A DNA stretch of 64,000 nucleotides from Planctomycetota bacterium. Its GTDB lineage: Bacteria > Planctomycetota > Phycisphaerae > UBA1845 > UTPLA1. A program made the position numbers and the translations under genes. Below are positions 17,928-25,842 of the stretch, piece by piece. Position 1 is the first letter of the stretch; every line of letters starts with the position of its first letter. A model generated the notes under the pieces. The model worked only from the letters and a program-made list of their open reading frames with translations, was not told where the DNA came from and did no database searches. The stretch spans positions 1-64,000 of the forward strand of contig QEVG01000021.1 of the NCBI GenBank assembly GCA_003576905.1, written 5' to 3'.

Positions 17928-18113
17928 ACGTTTCTGTCCCGCGAGGAGCTTCGCAACATCTTCGGGCCGATCGCCCTGTACCCGGACGTCCTGCTTGCCC
18001 AGATGCTCACCGCGGCGACGGTTCCCAATGACATCGTTCAGGCCGATCGCTGGCTGAAGACCAACCCGGATCCTTCGACGCTCCTTCCGCAGCCGCGCGC
18101 GCTGGACCGCTGA
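17928..18113 (+). pseudogene. Remnant of a DUF3300 family gene
   Basis: This frame, too short to be noticed as a gene, reads FLSREELRNIFGPIALYPDV then LLAQMLTAATVPNDIVQADR and WLKTNPDPSTLL before a TGA at 18111. The stretch matches the start of the DUF3300 domain (typically IALYPDxLLAQxLxAATxPxxVVxAxRWL). Full DUF3300 proteins run several hundred residues further and begin with a signal peptide; here no start codon with a leader is visible and the domain stops after about 60 residues. It sits in the 452-bp gap between the kinase and rbsB; the rest of that gap shows nothing I can name. Confidence 0.65.
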
Positions 18114-18131
18114 CACTGGCGCAAGTACCAT

Positions 18132-18160
18132 TCGCCTCGGCAGCGCAGACTGCGAGGCGA
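18132..18160 (+). promoter_or_regulatory. Hairpin covering the rbsB ribosome binding site
   Basis: TCGCCTCG (18132-18139) and CGAGGCGA (18153-18160) form a perfect 8-bp stem with a 13-nt loop. The right arm contains the GAGG that would serve as Shine-Dalgarno for the ATG at 18165, so the fold would hide the ribosome site. It could also be a chance palindrome in GC-rich DNA. Confidence 0.4.
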
Positions 18161-18164
18161 TGGC

Positions 18165-19121
18165 ATGCCCCATTTCTTTACATTGCGATCAGCGACAGGG
18201 TCGTGCGGTCGGGTCGTCCTGTCCGCTCTTGCCGTGCTGCTTGCCGCCGTCGGCTGCCGCACCTCCGAAGAAAAATCCGCCGCCGCCGCGCCAAAAACGA
18301 TCGGTGTCACGCTGCTGACCGTGCAGCACCAGTTCTACCAGGACCTTCGCGCCGGGCTCGAAGCCGAGGCCGAGAAGCACGGTTACAAGCTGCTCGTCAG
18401 CACCGCCGAGTTTGATGCCGCCCGCCAGGCCAACCAGATTGACGAGTTCATCGTGCAGAGGGTCTCCGCTCTCGTCGTCTGCCCCTGCGATTCCCGCAGC
18501 GTCGGCGCGAGCATCGCTGCCGCCAACGACGCCAACATCCCCGTCGTCACCGCCGACATCGCCAGCATGTCGCCGCTTGGCAAGGTCGCCTGCCATGTCG
18601 CCTCCGACAACGTCGCCGGCGGACGCGAGGCGGCCCGCCTGCTTGCGGCGGCCGTCGGCGGCAAGGGCAAGGTGGCGATACTCAATCACCCCGAGGTGGC
18701 GAGCGTCATGGACCGCGTCCGCGGCTTCAAGGAAGAAATCGCCAGATCGCCCGGAATCCAGGTCGTCGCCGAGCTTTCCTCCGACGGGAAACGCGACAAG
18801 GCCGCCCGCGTCATGGAGGACCTGCTCCTGTCGCATCCCGATCTGGTCGGCGTATTCGGCATCAACGACGACTCCGCCCTCGGCGCGCTGGCCACCATCG
18901 AGGCCGCCGGAAAAATCGGAAAAGTCCGCATCGTCGGCTACGATGCCACGCCCGAGGCCCGCGCGCGGATCAACGCCGGCGCGATCTACGGAGACGTGAT
19001 CCAGAACCCGCGCGAAATCGGCCGCCTCACCATCGGCGCGATTCGCGATCTCTTCGAGGGCAGGACCCCGGCGCCGGTGATTCCCGTCGCCGTCGGCGCA
19101 TACACCGGCGAGGGCGGCTGA
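18165..19121 (+). CDS. rbsB: Sugar-binding lipoprotein of a ribose-type ABC transporter
   Basis: A 318-aa periplasmic binding protein (Peripla_BP_4, RbsB type). The signal peptide ends in a lipobox (LLAAVGC), so it is probably membrane-anchored. Family features: IGVTLLTVQHQFYQDLRAGL at the start of lobe 1, LVVCPCDSRSVGASIAAAND, VASDNVAGGREAARLL, and VFGINDDSALGALATIEAAG plus VRIVGYDATPEARARI in lobe 2. The substrate is a monosaccharide such as ribose, but specificity cannot be read from sequence. It is followed by the ATPase and permease genes with short spacing, forming an operon. A hairpin overlaps its ribosome binding site. Confidence 0.88.
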   Translation: MPHFFTLRSATGSCGRVVLSALAVLLAAVGCRTSEEKSAAAAPKTIGVTLLTVQHQFYQDLRAGLEAEAEKHGYKLLVSTAEFDAARQANQIDEFIVQRVSALVVCPCDSRSVGASIAAANDANIPVVTADIASMSPLGKVACHVASDNVAGGREAARLLAAAVGGKGKVAILNHPEVASVMDRVRGFKEEIARSPGIQVVAELSSDGKRDKAARVMEDLLLSHPDLVGVFGINDDSALGALATIEAAGKIGKVRIVGYDATPEARARINAGAIYGDVIQNPREIGRLTIGAIRDLFEGRTPAPVIPVAVGAYTGEGG

Positions 19122-19142
19122 TCCGCGCGGCCGTTTCCTCCC

Positions 19143-20654
19143 ATGCAGACATCGACTCCCCGCATTCAGTTCGACGCCGTTACGAAGACCTATCCCGGCG
19201 TCCGAGCGCTTGACGCCGTGTCCTTTGACGTCTCTCCGGGCTGCGTCCACGCCATCGTCGGCGAGAACGGCGCGGGCAAAAGCACCCTCATGAAGATCCT
19301 CGCCGGGGCGACCCGCGCGGATGCGGGCACGATCCGAATCGACGGTCGGCCGGTCGCGATCTCGAACGCCCGCGACGCCCAGACCCGCGGCATTGCCATT
19401 GTCTATCAGGAGTTCAACCTCGCCCCGCACCTGTCCGTCAGCGAAAACGTCTTCCTCGGCCGCTGGCCGCGCCGAAAATGGTTCGGCCTGGTCCGCTTCG
19501 CCGAACTGCACGAGCGCACGACGCGGCTTTTCCGCGATGTCGGCCTCGATGTGCCGGTTCGCGCGCGCGTGGAGACCCTCAGCGTCGCCCAGCAGCAGAT
19601 GGTCGAAATCGCCAAGGCCCTTTCGCACTCGGCCCGCGTACTGATTCTCGACGAGCCGTCCGCCGTGCTGACGCCCGGTGAACTCGCCACGCTCTTTCGC
19701 GTCGTCCGAGAAATGACCGCGCGCGGCGTCACCGTCCTCTATATTTCCCATCGCCTCGATGAAATCTTCGAACTGGCCGATTCTGTCACCGTCCTGCGCG
19801 ACGGCCGCCACGTATCCACTCGGCCCATTCGCGAAGTCGATCGCCGCACCCTCATCCGCGAAGCCGTCGGCCGTCCGCTCGAAGAGGAGTTTCCCGCGCG
19901 CGAATCACGGCCCGGCGAGGTGCGTCTCTCCGTACGGGACCTCTCCGCCCCGGGTCGGTTCGCCGGCGTCTCCTTCGACCTTCGCGCCGGCGAAGTAGTC
20001 GCCCTGACCGGCATGGTCGGCTCCGGCCGCAGCTCCGTCGCCATGGCACTCTTCGGCGCGATCGGCTCCGTCTCCGGCACGCTTCGCGCGGGTGCCATGC
20101 GCGGCCCGTTTCGCTCGCCCGCCGAGGCCAAGCGCGCCGGCATCGCATTCCTTCCCGAGGACCGCAAGCGTGAAGGCCTGCTTCTCGCTCGGCCCACGCG
20201 CGAAAACGTCACCCTCGCGCACATGTCCGACGTCTCCGCCGCGGGTTTCTTCATCCGCCGCCGCGAACGCTCCGTGGCGAACGCGCTCATGTCGCGACTC
20301 GGCATTCGCGGAAGCGCCCTTGAAGAACCCGCAGGCGCGCTAAGCGGGGGCAACCAGCAGAAGGCAATGCTCGCCCGCTGGCTCCAGCGTCCCTGCGACG
20401 TGATCATTCTCGATGAACCGACGCGCGGCGTCGATGTCGGCGCGAAGTTCGAGATTTACGCGATCATCAATGATCTGGCTACACGCGGCGCGGCGGTTCT
20501 CATGATCTCTTCCGAGCTTCCCGAGGTCATCGGCATGGCCGATCGCATCGGCGTCATGTGCCGTGGCCGTCTTGTCGGTATCCTCGATAATGCCGGACGC
20601 GCGGTCACCCAGGAGGCCATCCTCCGCCTGGCCGTGGGAGAGGCTCATCCATGA
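19143..20654 (+). CDS. rbsA: Ribose-type sugar ABC transporter, dual ATP-binding protein
   Basis: 503 aa, the usual length of RbsA/MglA ATPases with two fused nucleotide-binding domains. Domain 1 has Walker A GENGAGKST (about residues 41-49), signature LSVAQQQMVEIAKAL and Walker B LILDEPSAVL. Domain 2 has the characteristic degenerate P-loop (GMVGSGRSSVAMALF), signature LSGGNQQKAMLARWL and Walker B VIILDEPTRGVDVG. It energises sugar import with the RbsC-type permease. Spaced 21 bp after rbsB, it overlaps the permease gene by 4 bp (ATGA), which implies translational coupling. Confidence 0.93.
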   Translation: MQTSTPRIQFDAVTKTYPGVRALDAVSFDVSPGCVHAIVGENGAGKSTLMKILAGATRADAGTIRIDGRPVAISNARDAQTRGIAIVYQEFNLAPHLSVSENVFLGRWPRRKWFGLVRFAELHERTTRLFRDVGLDVPVRARVETLSVAQQQMVEIAKALSHSARVLILDEPSAVLTPGELATLFRVVREMTARGVTVLYISHRLDEIFELADSVTVLRDGRHVSTRPIREVDRRTLIREAVGRPLEEEFPARESRPGEVRLSVRDLSAPGRFAGVSFDLRAGEVVALTGMVGSGRSSVAMALFGAIGSVSGTLRAGAMRGPFRSPAEAKRAGIAFLPEDRKREGLLLARPTRENVTLAHMSDVSAAGFFIRRRERSVANALMSRLGIRGSALEEPAGALSGGNQQKAMLARWLQRPCDVIILDEPTRGVDVGAKFEIYAIINDLATRGAAVLMISSELPEVIGMADRIGVMCRGRLVGILDNAGRAVTQEAILRLAVGEAHP

Positions 20655-21646
20655 GCGCAGCGTTTAGCCGGGACGTACTCCGATGGCTGGTCGCCCTCCG
20701 CATGCCGGTCATCCTCGCCGCGCTCGTCGTTGCCTCGACAATCCTCACCGGCGGCCGGTTCGCGCAGCTCGACAACCTCGTCAACGTCGCCCGCCAGATT
20801 TCATTCGAGGGCCTCATCGCCTTCGGCATGACGCTGGTCATCGTCACCGGCGGCATCGACCTGTCCGTCGGCTCCCTCGTCGCCCTGTGCGGCGTCGTCG
20901 GCGCACTCGTCATGCGCTCGATGGGGGAGTCCCCGCCCGCCCTTGCCATCGCCACCGGCCTCGCATGCGGTATCGCCGTCGGCGGCGCGATCGGTCTTTC
21001 ATCCGGCGCGATCATCGCCCGCTTCGCGATCCCGCCGTTCATCGTCACGCTCGCGGCGATGCTCATGGCGCGCGGTTTCGCTTTCATTGCCTGCCACGGG
21101 GAGCCGGTCTACGAGCTGCCCTCCCGCCTTATGTGGCTGGGTCGCGGCTTCGTCGGGGAGTCGGTTCTCGGCCGCATGCTGCCGGTGCCCGTATTGGTGC
21201 TGATCGTCGCATATGCCTGCTTCGCGGTCGTGCTCACGCGCACCGTGTTCGGGCGGCAGGTCATCGCAGTCGGCAGCAATGAGGAAGCCGCCCGGCTGGC
21301 AGGCATCGCCGTCCGCCGCACGAAGCTGATCGTCTATGTCATCACCGGGTCACTCGCCGGCCTCACGGGCGTCATGCACAGCGCCAAGCTCATGGCCGGC
21401 GATCCGAAAGTCGGGGACATGTGGGAACTCAATGTCATCGCCGCCGTCGTGGTGGGGGGGACGAGCCTCTTCGGCGGCCGCGGCACCATGACGGGCACGC
21501 TGATCGGAGCACTCCTGATCGGTGTCCTTAACAACAGTCTCAATCTGCTTCAGGTCGAGCATTTTTGGCAGAAAGTGGTCCTCGGCGGCGTCATACTCGC
21601 GGCCAGCCTCATCGACGCCGGTCTCCGCCGCCTCGATGCCCGCTGA
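20651..21646 (+). CDS. rbsC: Ribose-type sugar ABC transporter permease
   Basis: A 331-aa polytopic inner-membrane protein (BPD_transp_2). Visible family motifs are FGMTLVIVTGGIDLSVGSLV, FIVTLAAMLMARGFAFI, AVGSNEEAARLAGIAVRRTK (the coupling-helix EAA-like region) and VIAAVVVGGTSLFGGRGTM. Eight or more hydrophobic segments alternate with short loops. The start ATG overlaps the rbsA stop. Pairs with RbsA to form the translocation channel. Confidence 0.92.
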   Translation: MSAAFSRDVLRWLVALRMPVILAALVVASTILTGGRFAQLDNLVNVARQISFEGLIAFGMTLVIVTGGIDLSVGSLVALCGVVGALVMRSMGESPPALAIATGLACGIAVGGAIGLSSGAIIARFAIPPFIVTLAAMLMARGFAFIACHGEPVYELPSRLMWLGRGFVGESVLGRMLPVPVLVLIVAYACFAVVLTRTVFGRQVIAVGSNEEAARLAGIAVRRTKLIVYVITGSLAGLTGVMHSAKLMAGDPKVGDMWELNVIAAVVVGGTSLFGGRGTMTGTLIGALLIGVLNNSLNLLQVEHFWQKVVLGGVILAASLIDAGLRRLDAR

Positions 21647-21766
21647 CCGGCGGGACAGCCGCGCCGGCGGACTGGACCATGTGATTTGTCGTGGACTCAC
21701 CGGCGCCGCTCCGGACTGCCGATGAATGCTTGGCCCGCAGCTCAATCCGCCGGGGAGCATGGCTCT

Positions 21767-22696
21767 ATGACCCAGTCGCTTGTTTCCATCATGATCGTGG
21801 GTACGCTCTGCGGTGCAGGCGGCTCTTCGGTGGACCCCGTCGGCCTCCAGGCCGCGCTGGACCGCGCGGGTTTCTCGCCCGGCATCATCGACGGCCGGCC
21901 CGGCGCGAAGACCCGCGCCGCGCTCGAAGCCTTTCAGGCCTATCATGGTCTGCCCATCACCGGCGAGGCCGACTCCGCGACGGTCAAGGCCCTCAAGGTC
22001 GATGAACATTCCGCGCTCATCCGATACACCATCACCGCCGCGGACAAGAAGCTGGTCGATCCGCCGCCGCGCAATTGGCAGGACAAGGCCAGGAGAAAGC
22101 GCCTCGGCTACAAGTCGCTCGCCGACCTCCTCATCGAGCGCGGGCACTGCACCCGCGCGCTCCTCGCCCGGCTCAATCCGAAGCGGAACCTTGACCGTCT
22201 CAAGGTCGGCGACGAGGTGCTATTACCTTTCGTATGGTCCGACCGATCGCTCCCTGCCGCGGACCGACTTGAAATCGATCTCGATCGCAAAATCGTCCAT
22301 GTCATCGACGCAGATGGCCACGTCGCCGCGCTGCTGCACTGCTCCATCGCCAAAGACAAGCACAAGCGGCCGAAGGGGAGTTGCAAGGTCATCAGCGTCG
22401 CGAAAAATCCCGTGTATCTTTTCGACCCGAAGATGTGGCCCGAGGTCAAGGGCGTCAGGCAGAAGCTCCACATTCCTCCCGGACCGCGAAATCCCGTCGG
22501 CCTCTGCTGGATCGGCCTCTCTCTGCCGGGCTACGGCATTCACGGCACGCCCGAGCCGGAGATGATCGGCAAGACCGGCTCGCACGGCTGCTTCCGCCTG
22601 ACCAACTGGGATGCCCTGCGACTCGCGAAGATGGTCGATGTCGGCACGCCGATCAGATTCAGATCGGCGGACCAGGCCGCCTTCGCACGGCGCTGA
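21767..22696 (+). CDS. Exported L,D-transpeptidase with peptidoglycan-binding domain
   Basis: A 309-aa YkuD-family protein. The ATG at 21767 is preceded by GGGGAG and starts a signal-like segment (LVSIMIVGTLCGAGG); an upstream ATG at 21722 lacks a ribosome site. A PG_binding_1 domain follows (LQAALDRAGFSPGIIDGRPG, AFQAYHGLPITGEAD), then a LysM-like link (LKVGDEVLLPF). The C-terminal catalytic YkuD domain has IHGTPEPEMIGKTGSHGCFR with the His and the nucleophile Cys. It makes 3-3 cross-links or attaches proteins to peptidoglycan, which suggests the organism keeps a peptidoglycan wall. Its link to the upstream rbs operon is only positional. Confidence 0.9.
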   Translation: MTQSLVSIMIVGTLCGAGGSSVDPVGLQAALDRAGFSPGIIDGRPGAKTRAALEAFQAYHGLPITGEADSATVKALKVDEHSALIRYTITAADKKLVDPPPRNWQDKARRKRLGYKSLADLLIERGHCTRALLARLNPKRNLDRLKVGDEVLLPFVWSDRSLPAADRLEIDLDRKIVHVIDADGHVAALLHCSIAKDKHKRPKGSCKVISVAKNPVYLFDPKMWPEVKGVRQKLHIPPGPRNPVGLCWIGLSLPGYGIHGTPEPEMIGKTGSHGCFRLTNWDALRLAKMVDVGTPIRFRSADQAAFARR

Positions 22697-22831
22697 ACAT
22701 CGAGCGGAACCGATGTATCATGGCGAAGATTCTCGCCGAACGGGGCGGGTTCGTCGGTTGATTGAGAGGCCGTACCCATCAATCGCTCCATCCTCGATCG
22801 CTGGTCCGCCGCCTGCATCGTCATTCCCGCC

Positions 22832-24421
22832 GTGTTCATGTTCTGGGCCGCGGGCCGATACACCGTCTTCGACGACGAGGCCTTCAGCGCGCTGCGCTAC
22901 ACGCTTCCGCCCGTCGAGATGGTGAAGGCCCTGTGGCACGGCGATGAGCCCGACCCGCCGCTTTACTACCTGATCCAGTCCGGCTGGGTGCGCGTCTTCG
23001 GCATCGGCCCGCTCGGCCTGCGCAGCCTGTCTATTGTCCTCTTTCTTGCCGGGCTCGTATTCGTCCGCCGTGCCGGTGAATTGTGGTTCAATGAGCGGAC
23101 CGGCCGCCTCGCCATGCTGCTCTGCGCCATTCACCCCGCGCACCTTTTCTTCGGCTTCGCGGGCCGATGGTATGCCGCGATGTTCTGCGCCGTGGCGATT
23201 CTCCTCTGGCAGACGGGCCGACTCATCGCCTCGGCGCGAACGGATGTCTGTCATGTCGGCGGAACTCAGTCCGCGCCAAGTTCCGCCGGAGATGAATCGG
23301 CCGCGCTGGGGCGCCGGTCGATTCAGGCGCCGGATTCGACGCACGGGCCGTCTGCGTTCTTCCTGTGGTCCCTCGCCGCCGCCGTTGTTTGCTACGTTAA
23401 CTACTTCGGTCCGGTCGTCGTCGGCTTCGTCTGGGTCGCGGCCATCCTCGCCGCGCGCCGGCGCCGAGGCTGGCTCCACGCAGCCGTCGGCGCGATCGTC
23501 CTCTATCTCCCGTGGTTTCCGCCCTTCTGGCGTCAGGTCACTTCCTTTCCCCAGCTCGGCGGCTCCGCGCTGGACTACGCCGCCACCCTCGCCCGATCCC
23601 TCGCCGCGCTTCTCGCCGGGAACCTGGCCTCCGCGCGGGCATGGTGGGTCTGGGCGCCGCTTGCCGTCTTCGGACCGGCACTCCTCGCGCTGTTCGCCGC
23701 GCGCCGCCGCCGGGTGCTCGGCCTCGCCGCCGTCGCGTGTGGATGCCTCCTGGCCGGTACCCTTTCCCGCACGATGATTGACAAGTACGTCATGAGCTTC
23801 AGCGCCGCGGCCTGGCTCGCCGTCGCCGCGGGCCTCGCGCCGGCGGAGCCGCCCGTAAAAGGTCTCGAACGATACCTTCGCCGCGTTGCACTTATCGCCC
23901 TGTGCCTCGCCTGGCTCGGCTGTGGTGTCAATCTCGTGACGCAGCGCCACTGGTCCAGCCTGCGCTGGCTCGATCCGTTTCCCCAGGCCATCGCCGATCT
24001 GGCCGTCGGCGATCTTGCGCGGGTTCCCCCTGAAAATACGATCCTGCCCCACCCTTCCGCGCGCTATTACTATGCCCGGCGCCGGCTGGCATCGTCGGAA
24101 ACGCCGGACGATCTGTCCCGCTGGCGCGCTCTCGCCGCCACCGATGGCCCCGCGCCCGCCGCGCGGCCCGCCACCGTTTCCACCCTGCTCGACCGCATGG
24201 CGGCCGACCCGCCGCAGCGCCTGATCCTCATGGAAACCGCCGGCTTCAGCGACGACCCCGACGCCCGCGCATTGGAGGCGCGCCTCTCCGCCGATTACAA
24301 GGTGATTGAAGAGCGGACCTATCTCGACGACCCCGACGCGGAACTCAAAAACCGCCTCGACCCCCGCTACACACACCCCGCGCAGCGCATCCGTATCCGC
24401 CTCTGGCAGGGCGGAAACTAG
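22832..24421 (+). CDS. Polytopic GT39/PMT-like glycosyltransferase (start uncertain)
   Basis: About 529 aa from the first standard start codon (GTG at 22832). The N-terminal FDDEAFSALRY acidic motif after the first membrane helix and PPLYYLIQ are typical of PMT/ArnT-like GT-C transferases that use lipid-linked sugars. Ten or so hydrophobic helices follow, then a soluble C-terminal region (ALEARLSADYKVIEERTYL). The GTG lies inside the predicted first helix, and the frame is open back to a TGA at 22763. ATC at 22778, which follows AGAGG, would give the whole helix, so a rare start or a sequence error is possible. A palindrome-bearing insert sits near residues 135-170. Confidence 0.75.
   Translation: MFMFWAAGRYTVFDDEAFSALRYTLPPVEMVKALWHGDEPDPPLYYLIQSGWVRVFGIGPLGLRSLSIVLFLAGLVFVRRAGELWFNERTGRLAMLLCAIHPAHLFFGFAGRWYAAMFCAVAILLWQTGRLIASARTDVCHVGGTQSAPSSAGDESAALGRRSIQAPDSTHGPSAFFLWSLAAAVVCYVNYFGPVVVGFVWVAAILAARRRRGWLHAAVGAIVLYLPWFPPFWRQVTSFPQLGGSALDYAATLARSLAALLAGNLASARAWWVWAPLAVFGPALLALFAARRRRVLGLAAVACGCLLAGTLSRTMIDKYVMSFSAAAWLAVAAGLAPAEPPVKGLERYLRRVALIALCLAWLGCGVNLVTQRHWSSLRWLDPFPQAIADLAVGDLARVPPENTILPHPSARYYYARRRLASSETPDDLSRWRALAATDGPAPAARPATVSTLLDRMAADPPQRLILMETAGFSDDPDARALEARLSADYKVIEERTYLDDPDAELKNRLDPRYTHPAQRIRIRLWQGGN
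23257..23288. repeat. 10-bp inverted repeat inside the GT39-like gene
   Basis: CGGCGGAACT at 23257-23266 and AGTTCCGCCG at 23279-23288 form a perfect 10-bp stem with a 12-nt loop. It lies in a low-complexity polar stretch (ARTDVCHVGG to HGPSAFF) between two hydrophobic helices, so it looks like an in-frame palindromic insertion. Confidence 0.6.
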
Positions 24422-24444
24422 CGATCGCGCCGTAGACGGCTAGA

Positions 24445-25800
24445 TCACTCCCGCCGGGCCGGCGGTCGCCGCCCGTTGTCATCGGCCTCGGCCGCTTCCA
24501 ATCTATTGAGAATCGCCTCGTACTCCGAAAGCTTCTCCCCCGCGTCGCGCGATTTGTAAAACGCCACGACCGCCTCGCACGCCTCGCGCACGCGGATCGA
24601 CGGGGCGTCGCGGCTTTCGCGCAGACCTGCCAGGCCCTCGACGAGCAGCTTCTCCGCCTCCTCGTCCTGCTTCGCCCCCGCCAGCGCCCGGCCCAAGGTC
24701 ACCTTCGCGTTCGCCGTCTGCCAGTGGCCCTCCGGCAGTTTCGTGCTGCGGATCGCCACGCACTCGCGCATCAGCGCCACCGCCTCATCGAACCGACCCG
24801 CGTCGATCTCCACCTGCGCCAGCCCGATCAGCGGCTCGCCCAGTTGCGGGTGTCCCGGCGGAAGCCTCCGCCGCAGCATGTCCAGCGCCTTGGCGGCCGT
24901 CCGCCGCGCCTCGTCGAGCTGCCCCGCGCGCCGCTGCATCGACGCCAGCCGTACTCCGCTGATCAGCGTGTGCGGATGCACCGGTCCGAACTGCCGCGTG
25001 AGCAGGTCCTGCGCGTACAGGCAGTGTCCGATCGACTTGTCCGTGATGCCCGCCGCCGCCGCCGCTTCGGCGAGGCCGTACAGGTTCAGCACGCGCCGCC
25101 ACGGCTGCCTGGCGACCAGCGCGTCATAGAGTGCCGTCGCCTCGTCGTAGAGCTGCTGCCCCTCGGGCTTTTGAAGCGCCGTCAGCACCCGCGCCAGCCC
25201 GCAGAGGTCCTCCAGCAGCTCCGGGCTCGCATCGCCCGCCGTCGCCCGCGTTTTTTCGAGAACATGCCGCATCTGCGGCTCCGCCTCCGCCGGGAGGTGC
25301 AGCTTCAGGTACGCCTCGCCGATCGTCCTTCGCAGTTTCAGCTCGACCTCGGGCCGATGGGCCATGGCCCCTTCGTCCAGCAGCCGCACGCCCCGCGCCA
25401 GTGCCTCGCGGACGGCATATGCTTCGCCTCCGCTCGTGTCCGCCGTGCCCTCGGCGAGAATCGACCCGAGAAAGTCTGCATAGGCCCGGCTGTCCTCCGC
25501 CTCGCGCCGCGCCGCTTGCAGTTCCCGCTGGTTCTTCTCGCGCTGCTTTCGCTCGGCGGATTTGGAAAGCTCCATCGACTCGAGCTTCTGCTGCTCGGCG
25601 GCGAGCTTGGCCCGTGCTTCAATTGCCTGCCACACCGCGAGACCACCGCCGACCGCAAGAAACGCGATCAGCGTGATCGCCAGCACCTTGAGCGCGCTGG
25701 AAGGCTTTTCGCCCGACCGGGCCGGGGGCGGAGCGCACGTGACTTCTCCCGGCCGAAGCGGCGGACGGCTCGCGGACGATGACGCGCTGTCTTGACTCAT
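24445..25800 (-). CDS. Membrane-anchored TPR protein resembling the tail of the kinase-TPR proteins
   Basis: 451 aa. The start ATG at 25800 follows GGAG; a GTG at 25806 in the same frame is the alternative. A Pro/Ser-rich cytoplasmic start leads to one transmembrane helix (LAITLIAFLAVGGGLAVWQ), a charged coiled coil (about residues 60-105) and TPR repeats (GHPQLGEPLIGLAQVEIDAG, RFDEAVALMREC). The order helix, coiled coil (with RQAEQTTRF-like ADFLGSILAEG), TPR is the same as downstream of the kinase domains at 9.1 and 15.3 kb, but no kinase domain is present. It may be a partner or relic of such a sensor. Confidence 0.8.
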   Translation of the reverse strand: MSQDSASSSASRPPLRPGEVTCAPPPARSGEKPSSALKVLAITLIAFLAVGGGLAVWQAIEARAKLAAEQQKLESMELSKSAERKQREKNQRELQAARREAEDSRAYADFLGSILAEGTADTSGGEAYAVREALARGVRLLDEGAMAHRPEVELKLRRTIGEAYLKLHLPAEAEPQMRHVLEKTRATAGDASPELLEDLCGLARVLTALQKPEGQQLYDEATALYDALVARQPWRRVLNLYGLAEAAAAAGITDKSIGHCLYAQDLLTRQFGPVHPHTLISGVRLASMQRRAGQLDEARRTAAKALDMLRRRLPPGHPQLGEPLIGLAQVEIDAGRFDEAVALMRECVAIRSTKLPEGHWQTANAKVTLGRALAGAKQDEEAEKLLVEGLAGLRESRDAPSIRVREACEAVVAFYKSRDAGEKLSEYEAILNRLEAAEADDNGRRPPARRE

Positions 25801-25842
25801 AGTCACATCTCCAGCCTGTGCCGGTGGCTTCAGCGCACCCGC

